This document shows positions 39,369-46,225 of a stretch of 46,225 nucleotides of DNA, piece by piece; within the stretch, counting starts at the first letter, position 1; every line of letters starts with the position of its first letter. This stretch comes from Planobispora rosea. Its GTDB lineage: Bacteria; Actinomycetota; Actinomycetes; Streptosporangiales; Streptosporangiaceae. A program made the translations under genes and the position numbers. Below the pieces are notes generated by a model that saw only the letters and a program-made list of their open reading frames with translations, made no database searches and was not told where the DNA came from. Location: the NCBI RefSeq assembly GCF_014648175.1, contig NZ_BMQP01000056.1, forward strand, positions 1 through 46,225. Reading direction: 5' to 3'.

Positions 39369-40001
39369 ATGAGCCGCCGTGTCCTGTGCCTGCGGCACGG
39401 GCAGACGTTGTGGAACGTCGAGCGCCGTTTCCAGGGTCACACCGACATCCCTCTGGACGAGACCGGCATGGCGCAGGCGGCCCGTGCCGCCTCGATGCTC
39501 ACCACGCTCCGCCCCGAGCTCATCGTCTCCTCCAACCTTCAGCGGGCCGCCGCCACCGCCCAGGCGCTGGCCCAGCTCACCGGCCTGGACGTGGCCGTGG
39601 ACGAGGATCTGCGCGAGCGCGGCGGCGGTGAATGGGAGGGGCTCACCCGCGAGGAGATCGCCGCGGGCTGGCCCCGGGAGTTCGCCGCCTGGGAGGCCCC
39701 CGGGGGTGAGGACGTCGGCGACGTCGCCAAGCGGGTCTCGGCGGCGGTGCGCCGCTGGGCCGAGCAGATCAGCCCCGACGGGCTGCTGGTCGTGGTCTCC
39801 CACGGCGCCGCGATCCGGCTCGGCATCGCCATGCTGATGGGCCTGCCACAGCAGCACTGGCCGGCCCTCGGCAGCCTGGGCAACTGCTCCTGGTCGGTGC
39901 TGGAGGAGGGGCGCAAGGGCTGGCGCCTGCTTGAGCACAACGCCGGCACCCTGCCGGAGCCGGTCCAGAGCGACGACGACCCCGATGCCACCCCGGCCTG
40001 A
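39369..40001 (+). CDS. Histidine phosphatase family protein (phosphoglycerate-mutase-like, GpgP type)
   Basis: A 210-residue cytosolic enzyme with the phosphohistidine motif LRHGQTLWNVERRFQGHTD (catalytic His in RHG), a second histidine in VSHGAAIR, and RERGGGEWEGLT. In mycobacteria the gene next to rsfS and nadD encodes glucosyl-3-phosphoglycerate phosphatase (GpgP). Synteny suggests the same, but substrate cannot be read from sequence. GGAG lies shortly before the ATG. The C terminus is a short acidic tail. It is followed by a hairpin and the tRNA. Confidence 0.9.
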   Translation: MSRRVLCLRHGQTLWNVERRFQGHTDIPLDETGMAQAARAASMLTTLRPELIVSSNLQRAAATAQALAQLTGLDVAVDEDLRERGGGEWEGLTREEIAAGWPREFAAWEAPGGEDVGDVAKRVSAAVRRWAEQISPDGLLVVVSHGAAIRLGIAMLMGLPQQHWPALGSLGNCSWSVLEEGRKGWRLLEHNAGTLPEPVQSDDDPDATPA

Positions 40002-40009
40002 TCGCGCGC

Positions 40010-40043
40010 ACGGCTCGCATCCCGGGTGACGGGCGCGAGCCGT
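40010..40043 (+). terminator. Hairpin terminator after the phosphatase gene
   Basis: ACGGCTCGC (40010-40018) pairs perfectly with GCGAGCCGT (40035-40043) over a 16-base loop, 9 bases after the stop codon. No T-tract follows. Confidence 0.65.
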
Positions 40044-40079
40044 ACGGCCGCCGATTAGGTGAACGGAAGGTTGTGCCTA

Positions 40080-40085
40080 TATGCT
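40080..40085 (+). promoter_or_regulatory. Candidate -10 box of the tRNA-Ala gene
   Basis: TATGCT lies 39 bases before the tRNA. TTAGGT at 40055-40060 may serve as a weak -35 with a 19-base spacer. Confidence 0.4.
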
Positions 40086-40124
40086 TCCGGAGCGCCGCAA
40101 CGAGAGCACTCGGAGCGGTGACCA

Positions 40125-40197
40125 GGGGCTATGGCGCAGTTGGTAGCGCGCTTCCATGGCATGGAAGAGGTCTGGGGTTCGAATCCCCATAGCTCCA
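40125..40197 (+). tRNA. tRNA-Ala (anticodon GGC)
   Basis: A 73-base cloverleaf without encoded CCA. Acceptor GGGGCTA pairs with TAGCTCC (one G-T pair), the D arm is GCGC-AGTTGGTA-GCGC, the anticodon stem CTTCC/GGAAG encloses loop ATGGCAT with anticodon GGC, the T arm is TGGGG-TTCGAAT-CCCCA, and the discriminator base is A. The anticodon reads GCC, a major alanine codon in this high-GC genome. Confidence 0.97.
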
Positions 40198-40264
40198 CAC
40201 CAGGTCTCGTCACTCGAACACCGCTCGTCGAGAACGGCGACGAGGAGCGCAGACCTTCCGCCGG

Positions 40265-40295
40265 CGGCGGTGCCTATCGGGGCACCGCCGTTGTT
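40265..40295 (+). terminator. Terminator after tRNA-Ala
   Basis: CGGCGGTGCC (40265-40274) pairs perfectly with GGCACCGCCG (40281-40290), loop TATCGG, followed by TTGTT. The rest of 40198-40407 holds no supported gene. Confidence 0.8.
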
Positions 40296-40407
40296 GTCCG
40301 TGTCCCGGCGTCGGCGTCGGTGTCGGTTCTTCCGTTCGCACTACGGCTCAGGACGGCGGCAACCGCTGCGATTCCGGTGATCCGCGTCCTGCCGGTCGGG
40401 GGCGCCG

Positions 40408-42042
40408 TCACCGTCCGTGTGTGCGCTCGACCCGTCCTTCGTGCCAGACCGGCTCGTCGCTCTCGTAGACGGTCCCGTCGGCGCCGAAGATCAGGAAGCG
40501 GTCGAAGTCGGCGGCGAACCAGCGGTCGTGGGTGACGGCCAGCACGGTTCCGGAGAAGGATGCCAGGCCCTGCTGCAGGGCCTCGGCACTGGCCAGGTCC
40601 AGATTGTCGGTGGGCTCGTCCAGCAGCAGGAGGGTCGCGCCTGACAGCTCCAGCAGCAGGATCTGCAGGCGGGCCTGCTGCCCGCCCGAGAGCGTCTCGA
40701 AACGCTGGTCGGCGGCGGGGGCGAGTTCGTAGCGGGCCAGAGCGGCCATCGCCTCGTTCAAGGTGAGCGCGTGACCGGTCATGACCAGCTCAGCCGGGCT
40801 GCGGCCGTGCAGGTCCGGCCGGGTGTGGGTCTGCACGAAACGGCCGGGTGCCACCCGGGCTCCCAGCCGTACCGAACCGGTGTGCGGTACGGCGGGCACC
40901 GCGCCGTCGGCGGCCTGCTCCAGCAACTGCAGGAAGGTGGACTTACCCGAGCCGTTGGAGCCGAGCACCCCGACGCGCTCGCCGTACCAGATCTCGGTGC
41001 CGAACGGCCGCATCAGACCGGTGAGCTCCAGGTTCTCGCAGACGACGGCGCGTTTGCCGGTGCGGCCTCCGCGCAGCCGGATCCGTACGTTCTGCGCCCT
41101 GGGCGGACGCTGCGGCGGGCCGGCCTGCTCGAAGCGGCTCAGCCGGGTGCGCGCGGCCCGATAGGCCGAGGCCAGCGCGTCGTTGCCGGCGGCGGTCTGC
41201 TGCAGGGTGCGCACCAGTCGCCTGAGCCTGGCGTGCTCCTCGTTCCAGCGGCGGCGCCGCTCCTCCAGCCGGCTGATGCGCTCCTCGCGTGCCCTGGCGT
41301 AGGTGGCGAAGCCCCCGCCGTGGATCCAGACCCCGCGGTCCTCCACCGTCACGATCCGGTCGGCGGCGTCGGCCAGGAGCCGCCGGTCGTGGGAGACGAG
41401 CAGCACGGTCTTGTCCGTGGCCTGCAACCGGCCCTCCAGCCACTGTTTGCCGGGCACGTCCAGGTAGTTGTCCGGCTCGTCCAGCAGCAGGACCTCGTCC
41501 GGGCCGCGCAGCAGGGCTTCCAGGACGAGGCGTTTCTGCTCGCCTCCCGACAGGCTGCTCACCGGGCGGTCCCGGATCGCGTCGTAGGGCAGGCCCATGG
41601 ACTCGGTGGCGCAGACGTCCCAGACGACCTCCATGGCGTAGCCGCCGGCGTCGGCGTAGTCGGAGACGGCCTGCGCGTAGGCCAGCTGCGCCGCCTCGTC
41701 GTCGCGGGCGGCCAGCGCCGCCTCCGTCCGCAGCAGGGCCGCGGCGGTGGCCCGTATCCGGTCCGGCGCCACCGACAGCAGCAGGTCGTGCACGCTCCGG
41801 TCGTCGCGGATGCCGCCGATGAACTGGCGCATCACCCCCAGGCCTCCGGAGGAGACCACGCGGCCGTCGTCCGGCTGCAGGTCTCCGGCGATCAGCCGCA
41901 GCAGAGTGGTCTTGCCCGCGCCGTTCGGGCCCACGAGTCCGGCCTTGACCCCGTCGCCGACGCGGAACGACACCTCGTGCAGCAGAAGCCGCCCGTCCGG
42001 CAGCACGTAGGTCAGCCGGTCCACCTCGACATGCCCTGCCAT
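40408..42042 (-). CDS. ABC-F family ATPase
   Basis: A 544-residue soluble protein with two ATPase domains and no membrane spans. First domain: Walker A GPNGAGKTT near residue 38, signature LSGGE, Walker B LLLDEPDNYLD. Second: GSNGSGKST near residue 364, LSGGQ, LLLLDEPTDNLD. Between them lies the charged helical linker of ABC-F proteins (EERISRLEERRRRWNEEHAR). These act on the ribosome as translation factors or antibiotic-protection proteins; which one applies here is open. GGAGGAG precedes the ATG. It is divergent from a TetR gene across a large inverted repeat, which favours an inducible protective role. Confidence 0.9.
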   Translation of the reverse strand: MAGHVEVDRLTYVLPDGRLLLHEVSFRVGDGVKAGLVGPNGAGKTTLLRLIAGDLQPDDGRVVSSGGLGVMRQFIGGIRDDRSVHDLLLSVAPDRIRATAAALLRTEAALAARDDEAAQLAYAQAVSDYADAGGYAMEVVWDVCATESMGLPYDAIRDRPVSSLSGGEQKRLVLEALLRGPDEVLLLDEPDNYLDVPGKQWLEGRLQATDKTVLLVSHDRRLLADAADRIVTVEDRGVWIHGGGFATYARAREERISRLEERRRRWNEEHARLRRLVRTLQQTAAGNDALASAYRAARTRLSRFEQAGPPQRPPRAQNVRIRLRGGRTGKRAVVCENLELTGLMRPFGTEIWYGERVGVLGSNGSGKSTFLQLLEQAADGAVPAVPHTGSVRLGARVAPGRFVQTHTRPDLHGRSPAELVMTGHALTLNEAMAALARYELAPAADQRFETLSGGQQARLQILLLELSGATLLLLDEPTDNLDLASAEALQQGLASFSGTVLAVTHDRWFAADFDRFLIFGADGTVYESDEPVWHEGRVERTHGR

Positions 42043-42073
42043 CGTCGCTCCTCCACCGCCCCGGGCGCGGCTG

Positions 42074-42110
42074 CTGGATCGATGTTCCGGTTACCGGATC
42101 AACGATCCAG
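42074..42110. promoter_or_regulatory. 37-bp inverted repeat, probable TetR operator
   Basis: The arms CTGGATCGATGTTCCGGT and ACCGGATCAACGATCCAG pair at 16 of 18 positions around a central T (42092). The core TCCGGTTACCGGA is a perfect palindrome. It lies between the divergent ABC-F and TetR genes, next to the start regions of both, so a single bound repressor dimer or pair of dimers could control both. Binding by the neighbouring TetR protein is inference. Confidence 0.8.
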
Positions 42111-42126
42111 TACTCGATCCTCATAC

Positions 42127-42132
42127 TAGACT
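42127..42132 (+). promoter_or_regulatory. Candidate -10 box of the TetR gene (leaderless)
   Basis: TAGACT, 6 bases before GTG 42139, which has no Shine-Dalgarno sequence. The inverted repeat at 42074-42110 covers the place where a -35 element and RNA polymerase would sit. Confidence 0.45.
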
Positions 42133-42138
42133 CCTCCT

Positions 42139-42888
42139 GTGGAAGCGAGTGAGGCAGGACGGGGAACCGGGGGTTCGGGCACCGCGGGCCAGGTATGGCT
42201 GCGCACCCCGGCGCGGGCCGGGCGGGCCGCGCCGCCGCTCACCCGGGAGCGGATCGTCGAAGAGGCCGTGGCGCTGCTGGACGCCGAAGGCGCCGACCGG
42301 CTGACCATGCGGCGCCTGGCCGAACGGCTCGGCACCGGCTCCACCACGTTGTACTGGCACGTGAAGACCAAGGACGACGTCCTCGACCTCGCCCTGGACG
42401 CGATCTTCGCCGAGGTCGAGATTCCGCCGGAGGGCGGTCAGGGGTGGCGTGCCGGCATCACCGCGCTGATCAACGGATGGCGTGCGGTCCTGCTGAGGCA
42501 TCCCTGGTCGGCGGCTCTGCTGAGCCGTCCGATGCTGGGCCCCAACGTGCTGGCCCGCAGCGAGTTCCTGTACGCCACTCTTCTGGAGGCCGGAGTCACC
42601 GGACCCGGCCTCACCGCCGCGGCGTACGGGCTGTCCAACTACGTCATCGGCTCCGGGCTGATGCAGGCGACCTGGCCGACCGGCGCGGAGCGGGAAGTAC
42701 GGCGGGCCGCGCGGGAATACCTGCACGCCAACCGGGAGCGCTACCCGGTCCTCGCCGCCCACGGGCCCCTCGTCGCGGACGATGACTGGGAGACCGGTTT
42801 CGCTCTCGGCCTGACCTGGATCCTCGACGGCATCGAGGCCGGTATCGCCAGGGCCGATGAGCGCGGGCCGATGAGCGCGGGCCGATGA
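42139..42888 (+). CDS. TetR/AcrR-family transcriptional regulator
   Basis: A 249-residue repressor-type protein. After a flexible 30-residue N terminus comes the helix-turn-helix (TRERIVEEAVALLDAEGADR, then LTMRRLAERLGTGSTTLYWH, about residues 35-75), then a ligand-binding domain of the TetR_C_1 type that includes NGWRAVLLRHPWSAALLSRP. It is divergent from the ABC-F gene and very likely represses it and itself through the 37-bp inverted repeat. The last codons and the stop lie inside a 14-base tandem repeat, so the exact C terminus depends on repeat number. Confidence 0.9.
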   Translation: MEASEAGRGTGGSGTAGQVWLRTPARAGRAAPPLTRERIVEEAVALLDAEGADRLTMRRLAERLGTGSTTLYWHVKTKDDVLDLALDAIFAEVEIPPEGGQGWRAGITALINGWRAVLLRHPWSAALLSRPMLGPNVLARSEFLYATLLEAGVTGPGLTAAAYGLSNYVIGSGLMQATWPTGAEREVRRAAREYLHANRERYPVLAAHGPLVADDDWETGFALGLTWILDGIEAGIARADERGPMSAGR

Positions 42889-42906
42889 GCGCGGGCCGAT
42901 GAGCGC
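42851..42906 (+). repeat. Four perfect copies of a 14-bp tandem repeat over the TetR stop codon
   Basis: GGGCCGATGAGCGC is repeated without change at 42851, 42865, 42879 and 42893. The period is not a multiple of three, so gain or loss of a unit shifts the frame and changes the C-terminal residues of the TetR protein or the position of its stop (now 42886-42888). Confidence 0.9.
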
Positions 42907-42930
42907 CGGGACGCCGCGGCGCGTTCCACG

Positions 42931-42977
42931 GGAGGAGCCCCGCCCGCCGGAGTGACGCCGGTGAGCGGGGCTCCTCC
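42931..42977. terminator. Bidirectional hairpin terminator between convergent genes
   Basis: GGAGGAGCCCCGC (42931-42943) pairs perfectly with GCGGGGCTCCTCC (42965-42977); the loop contains a smaller CCGG hairpin. It lies between the ends of the convergent TetR and hydrolase genes and can serve both. A smaller hairpin, GAGGGT/ACCCTC at 43056-43075, lies next to the hydrolase stop. Confidence 0.8.
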
Positions 42978-43016
42978 GCCGGCCGGTCGACGGCCGAGGG
43001 GTCGTCCCATGACTCT

Positions 43017-43040
43017 CAGGGACTCATGCAGGGACTCATG
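43017..43040 (+). repeat. 12-bp tandem direct repeat
   Basis: CAGGGACTCATG occurs twice in tandem (43017-43028 and 43029-43040), with a partial third echo ACTCCCAGGG after it. It lies between the terminator and the hydrolase stop. Confidence 0.8.
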
Positions 43041-43079
43041 ACTCCCAGGGGCTTCGAGGGTTCCCGGGGACCCTCGGGC

Positions 43080-44672
43080 CTACCCGGCGTGCGCCGCCAG
43101 GCGTGCGGACAGGAGCCATCCGGGTACGGTCGGCAACGGCCCGGTCGGCTTCGGCCACTGCTTTCCTGCGGCCTTCGCCTGCATGGGCGGTACGGCCGGG
43201 CAGCGGGCGCCGCGGGCGGGCAGGGTCAGGTTCACCAGATAGCCGTCGAAGGCCCCGAGGGTGCACTCGCTGCGGTCGTAGACGCCGTGCCCCCAGCCTT
43301 CGTAGGTCAGCAGCACCGCCTGACGGCCGAGCTGCCGGGCCGTGCCGAGCGCCCAGTCGTATCCGGTGGCCGGGTCGTGCAGCGCGTTGCCCAGCAGCAG
43401 CGGCGCGCTGCCGCGGACCCGCAGCGGGTGCTGGGGGTTGGGGATCGGGGCCGGCTGGCCCAGGCAGGCAGCGGCCATGCTGAACGCCAGCGGGCTGTAC
43501 CGCATGTCGGGTGCGATCCTCGCCGAGCGGCGCAGGTGGGAGGCGTACTCCCGGTAATCGCGGATCGGCAGCCGGTAGTCCAGGCAGAACACCTGAGCCG
43601 GGAACTGCGAGACCTCGGCGTTCTGCGCCCGCGGCCGGGACAGGATCCCGGCGGGCGGCTCGGTGCCGGTGTCGATGGCGACGAGGAGCTCCGCCAGCTG
43701 CGCCCAGGAGGGGCCGTAGAACCCGCCGAAGGCCAGTCCGATGAGGTCCAGCTGGGTCAGGGGGATGTCCGGCTCTCCGGGGAAGCGCAGCTCGCCTCGC
43801 TCGGCCCGGGTGAGCAGATCGGCCCAGAAGGCCCGCAGGTCCCTGCCGTGCAGCACGCAGGTCGCGTCCCGGCCGCACCAGGCGGCGAACTCGTCGAAGG
43901 AGTCCTGCGCGGCGGCGCTCTCGGTGTCCAGGAAGGCCCGGGTCCCCAGGTTGTGGTCCATGTTGCTGTCCAGCGCGAGGGCGCGGACCCGGTGGGGGAA
44001 GGTCTCGGCGTACAGCTGTCCGATCAGTGTGCCGTACGAGACGCCGTAGTAGGTCAGCCTCCGCTCGCCCAGGGCGGCGCGGATGGCGTCCATGTCGCGC
44101 ACCACGCTGAGGGTGTCCACGTGATCGTAGAGGGGCCCGGTGCGGGCCCGGCAGTCCTCGCGCAGCTGCCGGTTGTAGGCCAGCAGGCCGTCGAAGTCGG
44201 CCTGGCTCCTCATGATCGGGTACGGCGCGCGGGCGAGCAGGTCGGTCGAGCACACGACGGGGTTGCTGCGGGCCACCCCACGCGGGTCGAAACCGACGAC
44301 GTCGAAGCGGCGGGTGATCTCCTCGCTGAAGTAGCCGCCGTAGATGGCGAAGTCCACGCCGGAGCCGCCGGGACCGCCTGGATTGATCAGCAGGGACCCG
44401 ATCCGGGCCGCGGGATCGGTGGCCTTGCGCCGGGCCAGGGCCACCTCGATGGTGGGGCCGCCCGGGGCGGCCCAGTCGATCGGGACCGCCAGTTTGCCGC
44501 ATTCGACGGCCGGGTTCTCGGGGCAGGGCGTCCAGGTGATGCCCTTCCCGCCGGGAGGCGCCGGATTCCGGGCGGTGGCGGCTCCGGCGGTGGCGGCTCC
44601 GGCGGGGGCGAGGGGCAGCAGGACGGTGACGGCGAGCAGGACGAGGGTGAGCAGGGGGAGCTTTCTGCGCAC
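43080..44672 (-). CDS. Secreted alpha/beta hydrolase with TAP-like C-terminal domain (tripeptidyl-aminopeptidase type)
   Basis: A 530-residue exported serine hydrolase. The signal peptide is MRRKLPLLTLVLLAVTVLLP followed by LAPAGA-A. The alpha/beta core has oxyanion loop NPGGPGGSG, nucleophile elbow YYGVSYGT, and the C-terminal TAP-like domain carries the catalytic histidine in YEGWGHGVYDR. This is the architecture of Streptomyces SlpD/SlpE and tripeptidyl aminopeptidases, which release short peptides from protein N termini. The start is GTG 44672, with GGAGA 5 bases upstream. It is convergent with TetR and divergent from the second SARP gene. Confidence 0.9.
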   Translation of the reverse strand: MRRKLPLLTLVLLAVTVLLPLAPAGAATAGAATARNPAPPGGKGITWTPCPENPAVECGKLAVPIDWAAPGGPTIEVALARRKATDPAARIGSLLINPGGPGGSGVDFAIYGGYFSEEITRRFDVVGFDPRGVARSNPVVCSTDLLARAPYPIMRSQADFDGLLAYNRQLREDCRARTGPLYDHVDTLSVVRDMDAIRAALGERRLTYYGVSYGTLIGQLYAETFPHRVRALALDSNMDHNLGTRAFLDTESAAAQDSFDEFAAWCGRDATCVLHGRDLRAFWADLLTRAERGELRFPGEPDIPLTQLDLIGLAFGGFYGPSWAQLAELLVAIDTGTEPPAGILSRPRAQNAEVSQFPAQVFCLDYRLPIRDYREYASHLRRSARIAPDMRYSPLAFSMAAACLGQPAPIPNPQHPLRVRGSAPLLLGNALHDPATGYDWALGTARQLGRQAVLLTYEGWGHGVYDRSECTLGAFDGYLVNLTLPARGARCPAVPPMQAKAAGKQWPKPTGPLPTVPGWLLSARLAAHAG

Positions 44673-44957
44673 ACGGTCTCCATTCGTCGGGCCCGAGCCG
44701 GACGTCCGCGTCCGTGAAGGAGACGGGTCATCCCGGCGATGGTGCCCGGGCCGTCCTGCGGGTAGCGGGTGCGGCTCATGGCGTGCGTGGCTCTGGTGTG
44801 CGAGCCGAGTCGATTGTCAACCGGCTTCACCGATCTGCATATCGGGAGCAAGGAGGAGAAACGAGACCGTCGCTCCTCCGGCGGCAGGAGGGCGGCCTCC
44901 GCCTGAAGACTCGGGGAAATCGTCCCTATAGATTGGCTATATGCCCAGATAAATAAC

Positions 44958-44963
44958 GATAAT
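44958..44963 (+). promoter_or_regulatory. Candidate -10 box of the second SARP gene (leaderless)
   Basis: GATAAT matches five of six -10 bases and lies 7 bases before ATG 44971, which has no ribosome-binding site. TTGGCT at 44933-44938 is a possible -35 with a 19-base spacer. The surrounding 44920-44970 is unusually AT-rich and holds a TATAG/CTATA inverted repeat. Confidence 0.5.
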
Positions 44964-44970
44964 CAGTACT

Positions 44971-46225
44971 ATGTGGTTTGGCGTTCTGGGCGCGGTGGAA
45001 GTGCGGGACGCCGAAGGAGAGGCGATCGCGGTGGGCGGGCCCCGGGTCCGCGCGCTGCTCGCGATGCTGGCGATCGAAGCCGGGCGGCTGGTCACCACGG
45101 AGTGGCTGATCGACGGCCTGTACGGCGACCAGCCGCCGGCCAACGCCGCCAACGCGCTCCAGTCGCAGGTCTTCCGGCTCCGCCGGCAGCTGCGGGGGGC
45201 CGGTGCGGTCGAGGGACATCCGGCGGGCTACCGGCTCGCCGCGGCGGCCGAGGACGTCGACGCGCACCGGTTCGAGCGGCTGGCGCTCGCGGGACGCCGC
45301 GCCCTGGCCGCGGGTGACCCGGCGGGCGCGGCGGTGCTCCTGCGGGACGCGCTCGCCCTGTGGCGGGGACCGGCGTTCGCGGACGTGGGAGACGCCCCGT
45401 TCGCGGCCGGGCACGCAACACGGCTGGAGGAGCTGCGCCTGGGCGCCGTCGAGGACCGGATCGAGGCCGAACTGGCCATGGGCGGGCATCGGACGCTGGT
45501 CGGAGAGCTCCGGGACCTGGTGGCCGGACACCCGCTCCGGGAGCGGACACGCGGGCAGCTCATGCGGGCGCTGTACGGCAGCGGCCGCCAGGCGGAGGCC
45601 CTGGCCGCCTACGAGGAGGCCCGCCGGGTCCTCGCCGAGGAGCTCGGCACGGAACCCGGGCCGGACCTGGCGGCCCTGCATCTGGCGGTGCTCCGGGGCG
45701 ACCCCTCGCTCACCGACCCCTCGCTCACCGAGCCGTTGCTCGTCGTAGCGCCGCTCATCGAGCCGTCACCCGGCCATCCGCCGCCCGCCGATTCGTCAGC
45801 CGGGCATCCGCCGCCCGCCGAGCCGGTGGAGGAGGCCGACGGGATCGCGGCCGGAGGCGGCCCTCACACCGGGCTTCCCGCGCAACTCACGAGCTTCGTC
45901 GGGCGGGAGGAGGAACTGGAGCGGGTCGGCGCCCTCCTCGGCGCGGTGCGGCTGGTCACCCTCACCGGTTCCGGGGGAGCGGGCAAGACCCGGCTGGCGG
46001 TGGAGGCGGCGGGACGTGTCTCCGGTGAGGTCCGCTTCGCCGACCTGGCCGCGGTGACGGACGGGGCCGACGTCCCCCAGGCCGTGCTCGGGGCGCTCGG
46101 CCTGCGCGAGGCCGGTATCGCGCCACCGGTGCCCGGCCGCCCCGCCCCGGACGCCACCGAGCGGATGGTGGCGGCGTTGAGCGGGCGGGAGGTGTTGCTG
46201 GTGCTGGACAACTGTGAGCATGTGG
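44971..46225 (+). CDS. AfsR/SARP-type regulator with NB-ARC domain (cut by the window end)
   Basis: The first 418 residues are present and the frame is open to the last base. Residues 1-95 are the OmpR-like winged helix (MWFGVLGAVEVRD, then NAANALQSQVFRLRRQL), about 98-245 the activation domain (WRGPAFADVGDAPFA), then a Pro-rich linker with repeated SLTDP / HPPPA units (about 248-285). An NB-ARC ATPase follows with P-loop LTGSGGAGKT (K339) and LLVLDNCEHV at the end. Same architecture as the regulator at 31472-34699 but clearly divergent in sequence. Targets are unknown; the divergent hydrolase is the nearest candidate. Confidence 0.9.
   Translation, partial: MWFGVLGAVEVRDAEGEAIAVGGPRVRALLAMLAIEAGRLVTTEWLIDGLYGDQPPANAANALQSQVFRLRRQLRGAGAVEGHPAGYRLAAAAEDVDAHRFERLALAGRRALAAGDPAGAAVLLRDALALWRGPAFADVGDAPFAAGHATRLEELRLGAVEDRIEAELAMGGHRTLVGELRDLVAGHPLRERTRGQLMRALYGSGRQAEALAAYEEARRVLAEELGTEPGPDLAALHLAVLRGDPSLTDPSLTEPLLVVAPLIEPSPGHPPPADSSAGHPPPAEPVEEADGIAAGGGPHTGLPAQLTSFVGREEELERVGALLGAVRLVTLTGSGGAGKTRLAVEAAGRVSGEVRFADLAAVTDGADVPQAVLGALGLREAGIAPPVPGRPAPDATERMVAALSGREVLLVLDNCEHV

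Noticed and set aside
40408..42042. Membrane drug exporter
   Set aside because: The protein has two ATPase domains but no membrane spans; it is an ABC-F ribosome-acting type.

Overview
The window is high-GC DNA in a typical actinomycete style: GTG starts, tightly overlapping operons and long mirror reading frames on the opposite strand. The gene order folC-DUF4233-(MFS)-ndk-mreBCD-mrdA-rodA, then two radical-SAM-related genes, rne/rng-rplU-rpmA-obgE-proB-proA, and finally nadD ... rsfS-phosphatase-tRNA-Ala is the conserved housekeeping block of filamentous Actinobacteria. The mre-cluster and the AfsR/SARP-type regulators suggest a sporulating genus of the Streptosporangiales type (for example Streptosporangium or Nonomuraea). 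That placement is inference, not proven by the sequence.

Region by region. 1-4.5 kb: folate (folC), a small membrane protein, an MFS-like transporter with a long disordered tail, and ndk. 4.6-10.4 kb: a translationally coupled mreB-mreC-mreD-mrdA-rodA operon for lateral or spore wall synthesis. 10.5-13.2 kb: an accessory cassette (small protein, helix-turn-helix regulator, aminoglycoside-phosphotransferase-fold kinase). 13.3-19.1 kb: a B12-binding radical SAM protein, its usual partner, and a large RNase E/G. 19.4-24.2 kb: L21, L27, ObgE, ProB, ProA. 24.2-28.7 kb: SRPBCC protein, small membrane protein, Ser/Thr kinase with a multi-pass C terminus, a secreted protein with a metallopeptidase fold but no metal site, and an M48 peptidase. 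28.76 kb: nadD.

nadD and rsfS are normally close neighbours, but here about 9.5 kb of accessory DNA (29.4-38.7 kb) separates them. It holds a leucine-rich-repeat protein with a Cys cluster, a truncated second copy of the metal-less metallopeptidase protein, an AHSA1/SRPBCC protein, a giant AfsR/SARP-NB-ARC regulator, and, divergent from that regulator, the most interesting locus of the window. This is a 67-residue precursor with eight cysteines, all in its C-terminal 40 residues, followed by a hairpin and then four overlapping genes: a MauE-type redox membrane protein, a membrane-anchored TlpA/MauD-like thioredoxin, an ABC exporter without a C39 peptidase, and a small S26 signal peptidase. 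I read it as a dedicated machine for making, oxidising, exporting and trimming a disulfide-rich mini-protein. I recognise no described family for it.

38.9-40.2 kb returns to the backbone (rsfS, histidine phosphatase, tRNA-Ala-GGC). 40.4-46.2 kb holds an ABC-F ATPase divergent from a TetR regulator with a striking 37-bp inverted repeat between them, a secreted TAP-like alpha/beta hydrolase, and the start of a second SARP-NB-ARC regulator that runs off the window.

Many genes without a Shine-Dalgarno sequence have a TAnnnT -10 box 6-8 bases before the start codon, consistent with leaderless mRNAs. This spacing was used to choose several starts.
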